DNA of 64,000 bases, taken from Paenibacillus sp. PastM-3. Lineage in GTDB: Bacteria; Bacillota; Bacilli; Paenibacillales; Paenibacillaceae. Both the position numbers and the translations under genes were made by a program. Below are positions 25,031-33,696 of the stretch, in pieces. Location: assembly GCF_029893965.1 (NCBI RefSeq), contig NZ_JARXXP010000001.1, positions 372,001-436,000 of the forward strand, given 5' to 3'. The first letter of the stretch is position 1. Each line of letters starts with the position of its first letter. The notes beneath the pieces are model-generated. The model did no database searches. It was not told the origin of the DNA and saw only the letters and a list, made by a program, of their open reading frames with translations.

Positions 25031-25207
25031 TTAAATTCCCCCACAATCTATCTAAGTAATAAGTCTTACTTTATGTATGGATGTAACGTTTCACACTATA
25101 ATTATGTAACATTTTATTGTACTTTTGAAACATTGTATGACTAAAGAATCGGTTTTTATTAGGTCTATAGTATTATGATGTAAAAACCCACCAGGACAAA
25201 CAATTAT

Positions 25208-25350
25208 ATGGCATGCGGCTTACCCGAGGATTATTTTGACATCATATATTCGGTTTATGCTATTGGCTGGACTACTGATCTGGAAGGTGCCTTCGCCAGG
25301 ATCGCTTCTTATCTGAATAAAGACGGCGTATTCATAGCTTGCTTTTTGCG
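25208..25350 (+). pseudogene. Fragment of a SAM-dependent methyltransferase
   Basis: About 45 codons match the central part of a class I methyltransferase (LPEDYFDIIYSVYAIGWTTD, IASYLNKDGVFIA), covering motifs II and III only. Motif I with the SAM-binding glycines and the C-terminal half are absent. No RBS is present, and the frame runs into the deoD terminator. It is a relic. Confidence 0.6.
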
Positions 25351-25351
25351 C

Positions 25352-25383
25352 ACAAAAAAACCCGTAATCATAATGATTGCGGG
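25352..25383 (-). terminator. Rho-independent terminator of deoD
   Basis: On the minus strand CCCGCAATCA / TGATTACGGG (25361-25383) is followed by TTTTTTT. Confidence 0.85.
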
Positions 25384-25403
25384 TTTTCAGGTTCAAATGG
25401 AAT

Positions 25404-26123
25404 CTAAGCCAGCTCTAGTGCAATTTCCATCATTTTGGTGAAGGAAGTCTGGCGTTCTTCAGAGGTTGTTTCCTCTGCGCGGAAAATGTGGTCACTGATC
25501 GTCAGGATGCACAGGGCGTTAACGCCGGCTTGGGCAGCATTTAAGTACAGCGCTGCTGCTTCCATCTCAATACAAAGAACCCCCATATCCTTCCACTTTG
25601 CTGCGGCAGACTTGTCCGCATTATAGAAAGTGTCGCTGGTCAGAATATTGCCGATATGAACCTTCTGTCCCTGTGCATCAGCCGTTTTCTTGGCCTTTTC
25701 TAACAATTCATAGGAAGCAGTAACGGCATATTGTCCCGGCAGATTAAATTGGGATGCGTAGTTTGAGTTGGTCGATGCCCCCATCCCAAAGACGATGTCA
25801 TACAGATTCAGGTTGTCCTGTAACGCACCGGCCGAGCCGATACGGATCAGGTTCTTAACACCGAATACATTGATTAACTCCCATGAATAAATACCGATAC
25901 TCGGAACGCCCATCCCTGTACCCATTACAGAGATTTTTTTGCCTTTATAGGTCCCGGTATATCCGAGCATTCCACGGACTTCGTTGAATTGTACCGGATT
26001 CTCCAGATAGGTCTCGGCAATAAATTTTGCACGCAGCGGATCTCCCGGCAGTAGAATCGTCTCGGCAATTTCTGCTCCATTTGGCTTGATGTGCGGGGTT
26101 TCTTTAAATTGGGAAGAACTCAT
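25404..26123 (-). CDS. deoD: Purine nucleoside phosphorylase, DeoD type
   Basis: 239 residues, the usual length of the hexameric enzyme. Signatures include the phosphate-binding GDPLRAKFIAE, VMGTGMGVPSIGIYSWELI with the RIGSAG loop, the purine/ribose site CIEMEAAALY, and the catalytic Asp in TISDH. It cleaves purine (deoxy)nucleosides with phosphate to free base and (deoxy)ribose-1-phosphate in the salvage pathway. It is a single gene with its own promoter and terminator. Annotation as deoD rests on sequence similarity seen by eye. Confidence 0.95.
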   Translation of the reverse strand: MSSSQFKETPHIKPNGAEIAETILLPGDPLRAKFIAETYLENPVQFNEVRGMLGYTGTYKGKKISVMGTGMGVPSIGIYSWELINVFGVKNLIRIGSAGALQDNLNLYDIVFGMGASTNSNYASQFNLPGQYAVTASYELLEKAKKTADAQGQKVHIGNILTSDTFYNADKSAAAKWKDMGVLCIEMEAAALYLNAAQAGVNALCILTISDHIFRAEETTSEERQTSFTKMMEIALELA

Positions 26124-26153
26124 ACATGCACAACTCCTTCAATAATTTCGTTA

Positions 26154-26199
26154 GTTTGCAATCAATGAATTATAGCCAGAACACCAGTAATTTGCAAAC
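26154..26199 (-). promoter_or_regulatory. deoD promoter bracketed by an inverted repeat
   Basis: On the minus strand TTGCAA (26192-26197) and TATAAT (26169-26174) are 17 bp apart. The element is flanked by GTTTGCAA (26154-26161) and TTGCAAAC (26192-26199), perfect 8-bp complements. The distal one overlaps the -35, which suggests an operator pair. Confidence 0.6.
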
Positions 26200-26211
26200 A
26201 AAAAACAGTAA

Positions 26212-27687
26212 TTAATCCGTTTTTGCGCCGGGTGAGTCTCCATTTACATCCGGCGAATCCGGCTCCAAACGGAAATCGTCCCGGCTGGCGTCCGCAAACT
26301 TCGGATCAGCGAACCTGGAGCCCTGGTCATTCCCCGTTCCGCGCTGGTAGGCGCTGAAGCCGGTAAATTCCCTCTTTTTCCAAACCCAGACGGCTTCGTC
26401 CGCTTCTGCTTCTGCAAAATAAAGATTATTGTCAATTGTATTATCTATATTACTTGTGTAATCATTGCTCATTAGAACACCGGTATCGCCGGCTACGATG
26501 ATATTGCCGCTAATGACATTTCTGCTCAAATTAGCCTGCAGGTACAATTGCCCGTTGCCGCCGCCCAGCAGATCATTCTGGTAAAGGGTGTTGGACACCA
26601 CCTGACTGTCACTTGTGCCTCCACGCTCTTCGTCATAACCGCCCATGGCTATGCCGGTCAACCGGTTGCGGTAGACCAGGTTATCCCGGACGGTTATATT
26701 ACTGGTGAGCTTTCCCTTATGCTCGGATGCAAGCTCTATACCGATGTCATTATCGTATACGCGGTTCTGCTCGACAAGAATGGACCTGCCCCCATCTATG
26801 TATATTCCGCCAGCTGAATAGCTGTTATTAGGTAAGGAAGCACCATATGACGGATTATTATTGGAAGATATGCCGGATACAATATTCCCTCTGACCGTTC
26901 CGTTCCGCGCCTGGTCTACTGCATCGTCACCTGCTGTTCCCTCATACCCGATGATATCGATCCCGATGTTGTCATTGTCATGAACCCTGTTGTCGGTTAT
27001 TTCAAAAGTGTCCACATTGCCGTTCACGACCAGTGCCTCGCTTGAACCGAGCACCAGATCGTACACCTCGTTGCCGTCAATCTTAAGCTCACCAAGCGGC
27101 TCATCCGCTTCTGTCCCATATACGGCAATGCCGTGGGCATCTCTGCCGGAAAGGTCCTCTCCTGCAGGTGTGGCTGTATTCGCAATAGAGTGAATACGGT
27201 TGTTAAGCAGTGAAATATATTTTCCGGACCCGTGTACATAAATGGCGACAGGAACTTCGTCTCTCGCCGCTGTTTGGTAGTTGCGGATTTCGAGTCCCTG
27301 AATCGTCACATAGCTGGCATGATCGATTTCAACGAGTCCCTCTAGTCCGTCAACAGACAGACCTTCACCGTCCAAAACGGCTGCTTCTCCTGGATAGCCT
27401 GAGAAAGTGACAGGTCCGGCTGTCTCCGATCCACCCTCCGTGATATGCAGCTTCTGGTTATACACCCCGGCCCTGATATAGATATAGCTTCCCGGAACAG
27501 CATGGTCTGCAGCATACTGAAGGGTCTCCCAAGGGGAATCTATGGTTCCGGGGTTATGGTCATCCCCGCCGACAGCTACATAGTAGGCGTTGGCTTCGTC
27601 CGGCAGCGTCTCCTTCGGGACAGATGAGCACCCGCACAGGAGAAGCACACCGAGCAAGATAGCGGGCCGCAGGGTGTTTAGAGACAT
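26212..27687 (-). CDS. Lipoprotein with right-handed parallel beta-helix
   Basis: About 491 residues. A lipoprotein signal (ILLGVLLLCGC) is followed by the typical opening of a secreted parallel beta-helix protein (YYVAVGGDDHNPGTIDSPWE, TLQYAADHAVPGSYIYIRAG) and many NosD/PbH1 turns (IQGLEIRNY, SLLNNRIHSI, ITDNRVHDNDNIGIDI, SNTLYQNDLLGGG). Such folds occur in polysaccharide lyases and epimerases; the catalytic residues of PL9-like lyases were not identified. I chose MSLNTLRP at 27687 because AAAGGAG precedes it by 8 nt. It is probably anchored outside the membrane and acts on a carbohydrate. Confidence 0.82.
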   Translation of the reverse strand: MSLNTLRPAILLGVLLLCGCSSVPKETLPDEANAYYVAVGGDDHNPGTIDSPWETLQYAADHAVPGSYIYIRAGVYNQKLHITEGGSETAGPVTFSGYPGEAAVLDGEGLSVDGLEGLVEIDHASYVTIQGLEIRNYQTAARDEVPVAIYVHGSGKYISLLNNRIHSIANTATPAGEDLSGRDAHGIAVYGTEADEPLGELKIDGNEVYDLVLGSSEALVVNGNVDTFEITDNRVHDNDNIGIDIIGYEGTAGDDAVDQARNGTVRGNIVSGISSNNNPSYGASLPNNSYSAGGIYIDGGRSILVEQNRVYDNDIGIELASEHKGKLTSNITVRDNLVYRNRLTGIAMGGYDEERGGTSDSQVVSNTLYQNDLLGGGNGQLYLQANLSRNVISGNIIVAGDTGVLMSNDYTSNIDNTIDNNLYFAEAEADEAVWVWKKREFTGFSAYQRGTGNDQGSRFADPKFADASRDDFRLEPDSPDVNGDSPGAKTD

Positions 27688-27758
27688 CTCTGCACTCCTT
27701 TCTTTTCTAAAGTTATAGAAGCCCGGCCGGACACAAAAAATCCCGCAATCGGACGCAT

Positions 27759-28568
27759 TCATTCAAACCAGTGCTTATGCTTGTCAAAAAAACGGTGGAA
27801 AAACCGTACATTATCCAGCTCGTACCATTCGGCCGTTTGCAGCGGATTAGCATCCAGATTGTAGATTTTAGCCTGCAGCGTGCCTAAAACAAACGGAGAA
27901 TGCGTAGCAATAATAAACTGGCTGTCCAAATAACGGGCCAGCTCGTTGATCTGTTCGGCCAGCTTGATCTGATTAGCGGGAGAAAGTGACGTTTCCGGCT
28001 CGTCCAGCAGATACAATTGACCGGGCAGCAAACATTCCTCAAAAAATTGCATTGAGGTTTCCCCGTTTGAGTATTTTTCCTGGGAGAATTGGATGTTCTT
28101 CACCTTCTGCTGAAACGCATATGAACCTTCATATTGCTCCGCCTCCGTCTTGCTCATCCCGTTCTTCTTCTTCTCATGCATTAACCCTTCGCGCAGAACG
28201 GAGGCCTGCTGTATCTTCTTGATCTCATACAAAATATCCTCGGATTTTATATAACGGCTTCCTTCCGGAAGCTGCTGCAATTCCCGCTCCTGCTTGTCAT
28301 AGCCAAGCTGGCAGCTGCTCAAATCAAGGAATTCCTTAACAAACAGGCTGTAACCATAGCTTGTCATCGGCTCAGCCCCCGAAATTCCCAGCTTGTTGGC
28401 AATGACATTGAGGAGGGTGGATTTACCGCTGCCGTTATTGCCGTACAACACGGTTACCTTGTCAAACAATAAAACCTCCCCGGCCTTATGCTTGAAGACA
28501 TGATCGGGGTAAATGTTAGGATTTCGGCTGATATGATCAGACAGCTTGAAGCTCCTCAGATAGATCAT
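27759..28568 (-). CDS. AAA-family ATP-binding protein (ABC/OLD-like)
   Basis: About 269 residues. Walker A is in VLYGNNGSGKSTLLNVIANK, the signature-like region is YSNGETSMQFFEE, and Walker B is GQLYLLDEPETSLSPANQ with a following H-loop (FIIATHSPF). The short helical insert and the lack of membrane parts match stand-alone ATPases annotated as AAA family ATPase, related to RecF/OLD and to predicted transport regulators. The start at 28568 is supported by AAAGGAG 8 nt upstream. The role is unknown. It is the only intact gene between the beta-helix lipoprotein and a broken exporter, and is 71 bp from the lipoprotein start. Confidence 0.8.
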   Translation of the reverse strand: MIYLRSFKLSDHISRNPNIYPDHVFKHKAGEVLLFDKVTVLYGNNGSGKSTLLNVIANKLGISGAEPMTSYGYSLFVKEFLDLSSCQLGYDKQERELQQLPEGSRYIKSEDILYEIKKIQQASVLREGLMHEKKKNGMSKTEAEQYEGSYAFQQKVKNIQFSQEKYSNGETSMQFFEECLLPGQLYLLDEPETSLSPANQIKLAEQINELARYLDSQFIIATHSPFVLGTLQAKIYNLDANPLQTAEWYELDNVRFFHRFFDKHKHWFE

Positions 28569-28587
28569 TGCTGTGCTCCTTTTATCA

Positions 28588-29200
28588 TTATTTTGCCTGG
28601 GTAAGTTTTGTACGAAAATACAGAGCGATGCCTGCCACCGTGAACATTCCTCCTGATAGCTGCGCGGCGGACAGAGTTTCACCCAGAACCAGATAAGTGA
28701 GAATGATAGCAAACACCGGTTCGCCGATCACACCCACGGATACTGTGGTTGCGCCGTTCGACTTCAGCAGCAGATTAAACAGAAAATGCCTGAAGAGCGT
28801 CGGTATAACAGCAAGCAGGACAAAATAAGTCCAGTCAGCAGGTCGGTAGCCTGTCAACTGTAGTTTACTGGCCAGCACGTAGACAAGCAGCACACTTCCT
28901 CCCAGAAAAAACACAATCACACTGTACAGATTGGAGGGGATCTTGCTGCTTACAACTTGGCCGGCGAGCATGTAAAGGGCCATGGAAACCGTCCCCAGCA
29001 GAGAAAGCGTATCCCCTATTAAGGCGCCTCACTTGAGACACCGATGTCACCCAGGGGATAATCAGTGACCCTGCACACAGCTTGCTACAGAAGTATACGA
29101 CAGTGACTCCATCCTGAACAAAAAGTGCAAGCCGAGAAAAAAGCCAGCCGTACAGACAATTATCCAGTCTTTTCGCCGCATGGGCAAGCACCCTAAGTTT
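28588..29200 (-). pseudogene. DMT-superfamily (EamA) exporter with frameshifts and deletion
   Basis: The C-terminal EamA repeat is intact from MALYMLAGQVVSSKIP to the stop at 28588 (five helices). Upstream the first repeat survives in pieces in different frames: KDWIIVCTAGFFLGLHFLF and RMESLSYTSVAS near 29075-29165, SLIIP near 29065, GDIGVSSEAP near 29040 and IGDTLSLLGTV near 29010. The N-terminal helices and part of the first repeat are missing and at least three frame changes are needed. EamA exporters need both repeats (about 300 residues), so this gene is dead. Confidence 0.75.
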
Positions 29201-29324
29201 CTCCAGGGTATAAAGGCAGCATTAGTAGCACAGTTATCCAGAGCCTGTACATCCCAGCTACCTCAGGCCGGCGATGATCAACAACGTTACCCTGGCGGAC
29301 GGTGACCGGAGTGATTTCGGACAT

Positions 29325-29365
29325 GAAAAAACGGAATGATTGCTTTGTACAAGCAGTCATTCCGT
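29325..29365 (-). terminator. Rho-independent terminator of the TPR-regulator/peptide operon
   Basis: On the minus strand ACGGAATGACTGCTT pairs with AAGCAATCATTCCGT (one mismatch; 29331-29365) and is followed by TTTTTT, 30 nt after the peptide stop. Confidence 0.88.
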
Positions 29366-29394
29366 TCTCTTATGATTCTATTATGTAAAAATAG

Positions 29395-29544
29395 TTAATA
29401 ATCTACTCCATGATTTAACGGGGTTATAACAGGTGCTGAAAGATTGGGGTTTACCGCCTGCTGCCGGTCTTCTGCAAAAGCAGATGCACTAAAACTACTG
29501 ATAATTGCCGCTGTAAATAAGACGCAAAGAAATGTCTTTTTCAT
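29395..29544 (-). CDS. Putative secreted signalling pro-peptide, 49 aa (Phr-like)
   Basis: The small frame starts inside the last 50 bp of the TPR-regulator gene. It encodes an N-terminal secretion signal (MKKTFLCVLFTAAIISSFSA, cleavage likely after SAFA) and a short mature region of about 25 residues ending in ITPLNHGVDY. A GGAGG lies 12 nt upstream of the ATG, with AGAAG closer. The overlap of a 40-50-residue exported peptide with the 3' end of a TPR receptor is the layout of Rap-Phr and other RRNPP cassettes. There the exported peptide is trimmed, re-imported by Opp and bound by the receptor. The active fragment is not identified; the C-terminal residues are the obvious candidate. The shared terminator follows. 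Confidence 0.72.
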   Translation of the reverse strand: MKKTFLCVLFTAAIISSFSASAFAEDRQQAVNPNLSAPVITPLNHGVDY

Positions 29545-30346
29545 CTTCTAACATCGCCTCCAGTATCGTTTTTAACTGCATTTTGAACGATTGCTCTTGT
29601 TCCTCAGAAGCATAATGTCTAAAGCACTCAAATAAGGCTACCATTTTTTTGAATGCTCTATTATCTCCAAGTGTACTACATACTGCCAAAGCTTCCAAGT
29701 TCTTTTGTACTGCAAAATAGTAATTTTCCCTTTTGTACTCATAGAGTGAGTATAAGTACAAATATTCTGTATAGTATCTTACTCTTGCTATGTTGCTGCT
29801 CTCCTGCAAAACGATTAAGTCATCCTGCAGTTCGTTTAACACCCAATCTATGTTGAAGTTGTTTTTGAGTGCTGCTTCAAATACAGTAATCATCCCGGCA
29901 AATATTTCGTTATTATTGTGCTTCAGATATGTAATGTAACCGGGAAGTTGGCTCTCCTTCCCCTCCAGCAAATCCAAGGTAAACGAGTTTCCAACTGCAT
30001 ATTTCTGGAAGTCTTCTATTATGTATTTGTCTTTTTCGGCTTGTCCTTTGAAACAGGATAGATCCTCGTATTTGCTGATACACATCCTGGCCTCTTCATA
30101 TCTTCTTAATTTCTGAAGAGCAATCCCCTTACACAATTGCGAGTAACCTAAGTAATAAATCAAAGGTCTTGATGATAAAAAAGTATATTCTTCCTTCTCA
30201 AATAAAAGATATTTATTTAATGCTATTTCATAGAGCCTGTCTGCAATGCGGATCATGGGCTGCCAATCATCATTAGAAAAAGTAAGCTTCAACATTTGCG
30301 CTAACGCGTCGACGTCATCAAGGTTTGCCAAGTCTAATTCGACCAT
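29495..30346 (-). CDS. TPR-type helical regulator of RRNPP appearance, without HTH
   Basis: 283 residues, all-alpha. Helix pairs have TPR-like spacing (LIYYLGYSQLCKGIALQKLR with YEEARMCISKYEDL, and YYTEYLYLYSLYEYKRENYY with AVQKNLEALAVCS). The pattern resembles the peptide-binding part of Paenibacillus/Bacillus RRNPP regulators. No DNA-binding helix-turn-helix is present at the N terminus, so it would act by protein binding (Rap-like) or has lost that domain. The ATG is 27 nt after a near-consensus promoter and has a GGAGAGGGG site, so this is a full gene, not a fragment. A secreted 49-aa peptide gene overlaps its end by 50 bp. The target (response regulator, Spo0F-like protein or other) is unknown. 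Confidence 0.72.
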   Translation of the reverse strand: MVELDLANLDDVDALAQMLKLTFSNDDWQPMIRIADRLYEIALNKYLLFEKEEYTFLSSRPLIYYLGYSQLCKGIALQKLRRYEEARMCISKYEDLSCFKGQAEKDKYIIEDFQKYAVGNSFTLDLLEGKESQLPGYITYLKHNNNEIFAGMITVFEAALKNNFNIDWVLNELQDDLIVLQESSNIARVRYYTEYLYLYSLYEYKRENYYFAVQKNLEALAVCSTLGDNRAFKKMVALFECFRHYASEEQEQSFKMQLKTILEAMLEDEKDISLRLIYSGNYQ

Positions 30347-30379
30347 TCGATCCCCTCTCCTTATCTTCCAAATAAAACC

Positions 30380-30408
30380 ATTATAAAGCTATAATTTCCT
30401 GTGGTCAA
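30380..30408 (-). promoter_or_regulatory. Promoter of the TPR-regulator/peptide operon
   Basis: On the minus strand TTGACC (30403-30408) and TATAAT (30380-30385) are separated by exactly 17 bp. Confidence 0.8.
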
Positions 30409-30438
30409 TTAATTGAATGGTCAAATTGTGAAAGATTT

Positions 30439-30462
30439 AAGAGCAGCCCGAAGGCTGCTCTT
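30439..30462 (-). terminator. Terminator of the amino-sugar operon
   Basis: A perfect 10-bp stem (AAGAGCAGCC / GGCTGCTCTT, 4-nt loop) lies 41 nt after the stop at 30503. The following minus-strand sequence (AAATCTTTC) is only moderately T-rich. Confidence 0.65.
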
Positions 30463-30502
30463 AACCGCCCGGCAGCGCAAAGAATCCGTCTCTGCTGATC
30501 AA

Positions 30503-32116
30503 TCAGCCGGTAATTCCTGCCCCGTAAGCAAATGCTCCAACCGTTACCGGAAGTACACCGCGGGTGAAGCTTTGTCCTGCCAGCACCTTGGCCACAGATT
30601 GCATCGCCAGAGGTTTGTTCTCATAAGAAGCGATATAGGTACGTATACCGGATACAGCGGTAAAATCATACGGGTTACGCACTGCCACAACGATCAGCCT
30701 GCTTCCTGTCCGTGCTGTAAGCTCCTGCAGAATCTGGCGTTGACCGGGCGAAAAATCAGCGTTGTAGGTCGCTGCCACAATCTGAGTAAAAGAGCGGCTC
30801 TCCTCCAGCACCAATGCGATCTCCTCAGCCGAAGGGTCAACGTCAATGATCCGCTCACTGACATTGCCGAAATAGGGCTTGAGCGCGTTACCGAGGGTTA
30901 TCTCCTCCTGCAGTGCTTCGATCACTTCATGATTGACCCGGACCTCCGGCCAGATCACATAGATATCATCAGCATCTTCCAGCGGAAGCTGGCCGTCGTC
31001 ACATAATAAGGTAATGCTCTGTTCGCTGAGTGAACGCGCTGTATCCAGAGATCCTTCGGAAGCCAAACGCTGCTGTATCTCTGCGAAGGCTTTCGGCTCT
31101 GTCTTGGTAATCCCCCGCTTTGCTTTGAGCTGGGCCAGCCGTTGCACTGATGCATCGATTCGCTCCTCAGAAATCTCTCCCCGCATAACCGCCTGTATTA
31201 CAGCTTCTATTGCTTCTACCTGCCAGTTAAATGTATGACTGACCAGGATCAGATCGGCCCCGGCTTTCACCGCCTGTACGGCTCCCGGTCCCACTCCGAC
31301 GGTCTGTGAGATCGCATTCATCTCCAGACAGTCGGTTACAATAACGCCATCGAAGTTAAGCTCCCTGCGCAGCAGTCCTGTTAGAATATTCTCTGAAAGC
31401 GTGGCTGGTATAACCTCGTCTTCATAAGCCTTGAACACGACATGTGCAGTCATGACTGCATCGACACCTGCTTGAATGATCTGCTGAAATGGAAGTAATT
31501 CAATCGCTGCCAGGCGTTCACGGTTGTGGCTGATTGCAGGAAGCGCCAGATGGGAATCCGTATCCGTATCCCCGTGTCCCGGAAAATGCTTGATCGTCGC
31601 CGCCACGCCCGCTTCCTGATAGCCTGCTGCGGCTGCGCTGCCCATTTCGCTGACCAGCAGCGGGGATTCGCCGTAGGAACGCACGCCAATGACAGGGTTG
31701 GCCGGATTGTTGTTCACATCGACACATGGCGCAAAGTTCATATTAATCCCCAGATGGCGCAGCTCTGCTCCGGCAATTGCCGCAGCCTGCCGGACTCCTT
31801 CCGGATTGCGGGTCGCCCCCAGTGCCATATTGCCGGGCATCAGCGTGACCCCGTCCTCAATCCGGGCAACCATGCCCCCTTCCTGATCGATGGCGATCAG
31901 CAGGGGCTCGGCTGCAGCCCGCTGCAGCGCCGCTGAACAGGCATAAACCTGCTCAACAGTTCCTATATTGCGCCGGAAATAGATAATGCCGCCAATGCGA
32001 TATTCCTGAATCAGTGTCAAAATATCCTTGTTCGGGGATGTGTCCATAAATCCGCACATGAACATCTGTCCGACCTTATGGCGGATACGAAGCGTTTGGT
32101 CTTTTGCAGCATCCAT
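30503..32116 (-). CDS. nagZ: Family 3 beta-N-acetylhexosaminidase (NagZ-like), paralogue 1
   Basis: 537 residues. The GH3 TIM-barrel domain carries the NagZ His/Asp motif KHFPGHGDTDTDSH and the nucleophile Asp in VTDCLEMNAI. The sugar-binding region has DQEGGMVARI and FAPCVDVNNNPANPVIGVRS. Residues 370-537 form the C-terminal Rossmann-like domain seen in the two-domain Bacillus NagZ (YbbD). There is no signal peptide, so it should act in the cytoplasm on imported GlcNAc-containing disaccharides such as GlcNAc-MurNAc. It is the last gene of an eight-gene operon (39570-30503). Confidence 0.88.
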   Translation of the reverse strand: MDAAKDQTLRIRHKVGQMFMCGFMDTSPNKDILTLIQEYRIGGIIYFRRNIGTVEQVYACSAALQRAAAEPLLIAIDQEGGMVARIEDGVTLMPGNMALGATRNPEGVRQAAAIAGAELRHLGINMNFAPCVDVNNNPANPVIGVRSYGESPLLVSEMGSAAAAGYQEAGVAATIKHFPGHGDTDTDSHLALPAISHNRERLAAIELLPFQQIIQAGVDAVMTAHVVFKAYEDEVIPATLSENILTGLLRRELNFDGVIVTDCLEMNAISQTVGVGPGAVQAVKAGADLILVSHTFNWQVEAIEAVIQAVMRGEISEERIDASVQRLAQLKAKRGITKTEPKAFAEIQQRLASEGSLDTARSLSEQSITLLCDDGQLPLEDADDIYVIWPEVRVNHEVIEALQEEITLGNALKPYFGNVSERIIDVDPSAEEIALVLEESRSFTQIVAATYNADFSPGQRQILQELTARTGSRLIVVAVRNPYDFTAVSGIRTYIASYENKPLAMQSVAKVLAGQSFTRGVLPVTVGAFAYGAGITG

Positions 32117-32145
32117 TGATGAGCTACAGCTCCTTTGTTCTCGGG

Positions 32146-33696
32146 TTATAGTGTTGTTCCATTTGTCAGGACATCGGCCAGCGACTCCAACGAATAAAAA
32201 GAGGTTCCGCAGACCAGGATGACAGACGCAGAGGACGGCAACCGTCCAGCGTCATACGGATTGCGGAGAACGGCGGCAATTAGCGGCTTTTTGCGGTTAA
32301 TGGCTCCGGCCAAATCCAGCTGTCCGCTGAAAATATGGGCATTCCAGGTGCCAAAGATGACTGTGTCGTATTCCTCAAGCCCGGCTATGATCTCATTAAT
32401 CATACCGGAAGCAGGATTGTTGTGAATATACTGAACTGAAAGATTAAATCCCCGGTCTGCCAGAAGCGCCCCCAGCTCAAGCTCCTTGCTGTCAGTGTTA
32501 TCCGCCAGGGTTAACCTCTCCGGCTGCGGCAGCAGCAGCAGGTACCGCAGCTCTGGGGAGAGCGGCAGCTGCTGCCGGGGATCGCGCTGCAGCTTCACTG
32601 TTGCGCGGGTCAGCTCAGCTGTCCTGCTGTCCCACTCTGCACGCGGCACCGGAGACGCGTGCCTGCTGTGCAGCTGCATTCGCTCCTGAAGCCGGTCAAT
32701 CCGCTGCAGAGATTCATCAATTCTGGCCTCGGCTATCCGGCCTTTGTGGACTGCATCCCCAATCCCCCGGATGACCCGGTTCTGGAATTCAGGCGTATGA
32801 CACATCAGGAGCATGTCATTGCCGGCAGTGACGGCCAGCTCGCCGATCAGCTCCGGCTCAAAGGTGTTCCGGATAGCTCCCATCTCTACATCATCTGTGC
32901 AGATGATACCCTGGAAACCCAGCTCATTACGCAGCAGGTCTGTAACAAAGTAAGGACTTAGAGAGGCCGGGAGGCCTACAGCCTGCGGGATTTCCGGGAA
33001 GACGATATGCGCCATCATGATTGCGTCGCAGTCTGCGGCTATGGCAGCCTTGAACGGAATAAGAGGTCCGCTCTTTAGCTCCTCCAGGGTCAGCCCGCAT
33101 GCCGGAAGCTCGAGATGTGAATCGCCATCCACCTGTCCGTGGCCGGGAAAATGCTTGGCAGTAACGGCTATGCCTGCTTCATGCATCCCCTTGATAAATG
33201 CGGTGCCAAGCTCTGCTACCATAGCCGGCTCTTCACCATAAGAGCGGACACCGACTACGGGATTCAAGATATTCGTATTCACATCCAGCACCGGTGCCCA
33301 GCTCATCGGGATGCCCAGTGCGGCCAGCTGGCTGCCGATGAGTCGGCCCTGCAGAAAGGCGGCTGCGGGATCTCTGGTCAGGCCAACCGCCCGGTTGCCC
33401 GGCACATGCGGGTAAAACGCCTTGAGGTTGGCTAGGCTTCCCCCCTCTTCATCAATAGAGAGATAGTAGAGGGAACCAAGCCCCAGCCTCCCGGCAGTGT
33501 CTTTCATACCCCGGATAAGACAGCGCAGCTGGTCTTCGTGCTCTATGTTGTGCGGAAATAACCCCATTCCGCCCGCAGGCAAGGCTTTAAGCCTTACCTC
33601 AGTCTGCAGGTCTGCTTGCTTGGCTGGCAGACCGGTGACGCACATCCGGGCAATTTTTTGTTCCAGTGTCAGGGATGCTGTTCCGGATGGTTTCAT
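32146..33696 (-). CDS. Family 3 beta-N-acetylhexosaminidase (NagZ-like), paralogue 2
   Basis: 516 residues, related to but clearly diverged from its neighbour. It has the motif KHFPGHGQVDGDSH and the nucleophile Asp in CTDDVEMGAI. The substrate region is SIDEEGGSLANLKAF and APVLDVNTNILNPVVGVRS. The C-terminal domain is present (AVLRNPYDAGRLPSSASVIL). Again no signal peptide. Its ATG overlaps the stop of the GH4 gene (ATGA). Two tandem GH3 enzymes in one operon suggest different substrates, for example GlcNAc-GlcNAc versus GlcNAc-MurNAc, or that one is a phosphorylase-like variant. The sequence does not decide. Confidence 0.86.
   Translation of the reverse strand: MKPSGTASLTLEQKIARMCVTGLPAKQADLQTEVRLKALPAGGMGLFPHNIEHEDQLRCLIRGMKDTAGRLGLGSLYYLSIDEEGGSLANLKAFYPHVPGNRAVGLTRDPAAAFLQGRLIGSQLAALGIPMSWAPVLDVNTNILNPVVGVRSYGEEPAMVAELGTAFIKGMHEAGIAVTAKHFPGHGQVDGDSHLELPACGLTLEELKSGPLIPFKAAIAADCDAIMMAHIVFPEIPQAVGLPASLSPYFVTDLLRNELGFQGIICTDDVEMGAIRNTFEPELIGELAVTAGNDMLLMCHTPEFQNRVIRGIGDAVHKGRIAEARIDESLQRIDRLQERMQLHSRHASPVPRAEWDSRTAELTRATVKLQRDPRQQLPLSPELRYLLLLPQPERLTLADNTDSKELELGALLADRGFNLSVQYIHNNPASGMINEIIAGLEEYDTVIFGTWNAHIFSGQLDLAGAINRKKPLIAAVLRNPYDAGRLPSSASVILVCGTSFYSLESLADVLTNGTTL

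Noticed and set aside
29545..29640. A sigma-H promoter for the peptide gene inside the TPR gene
   Set aside because: A partial AGGAACA element is present but the matching downstream GAAT box at the right distance is not, so I do not call it.
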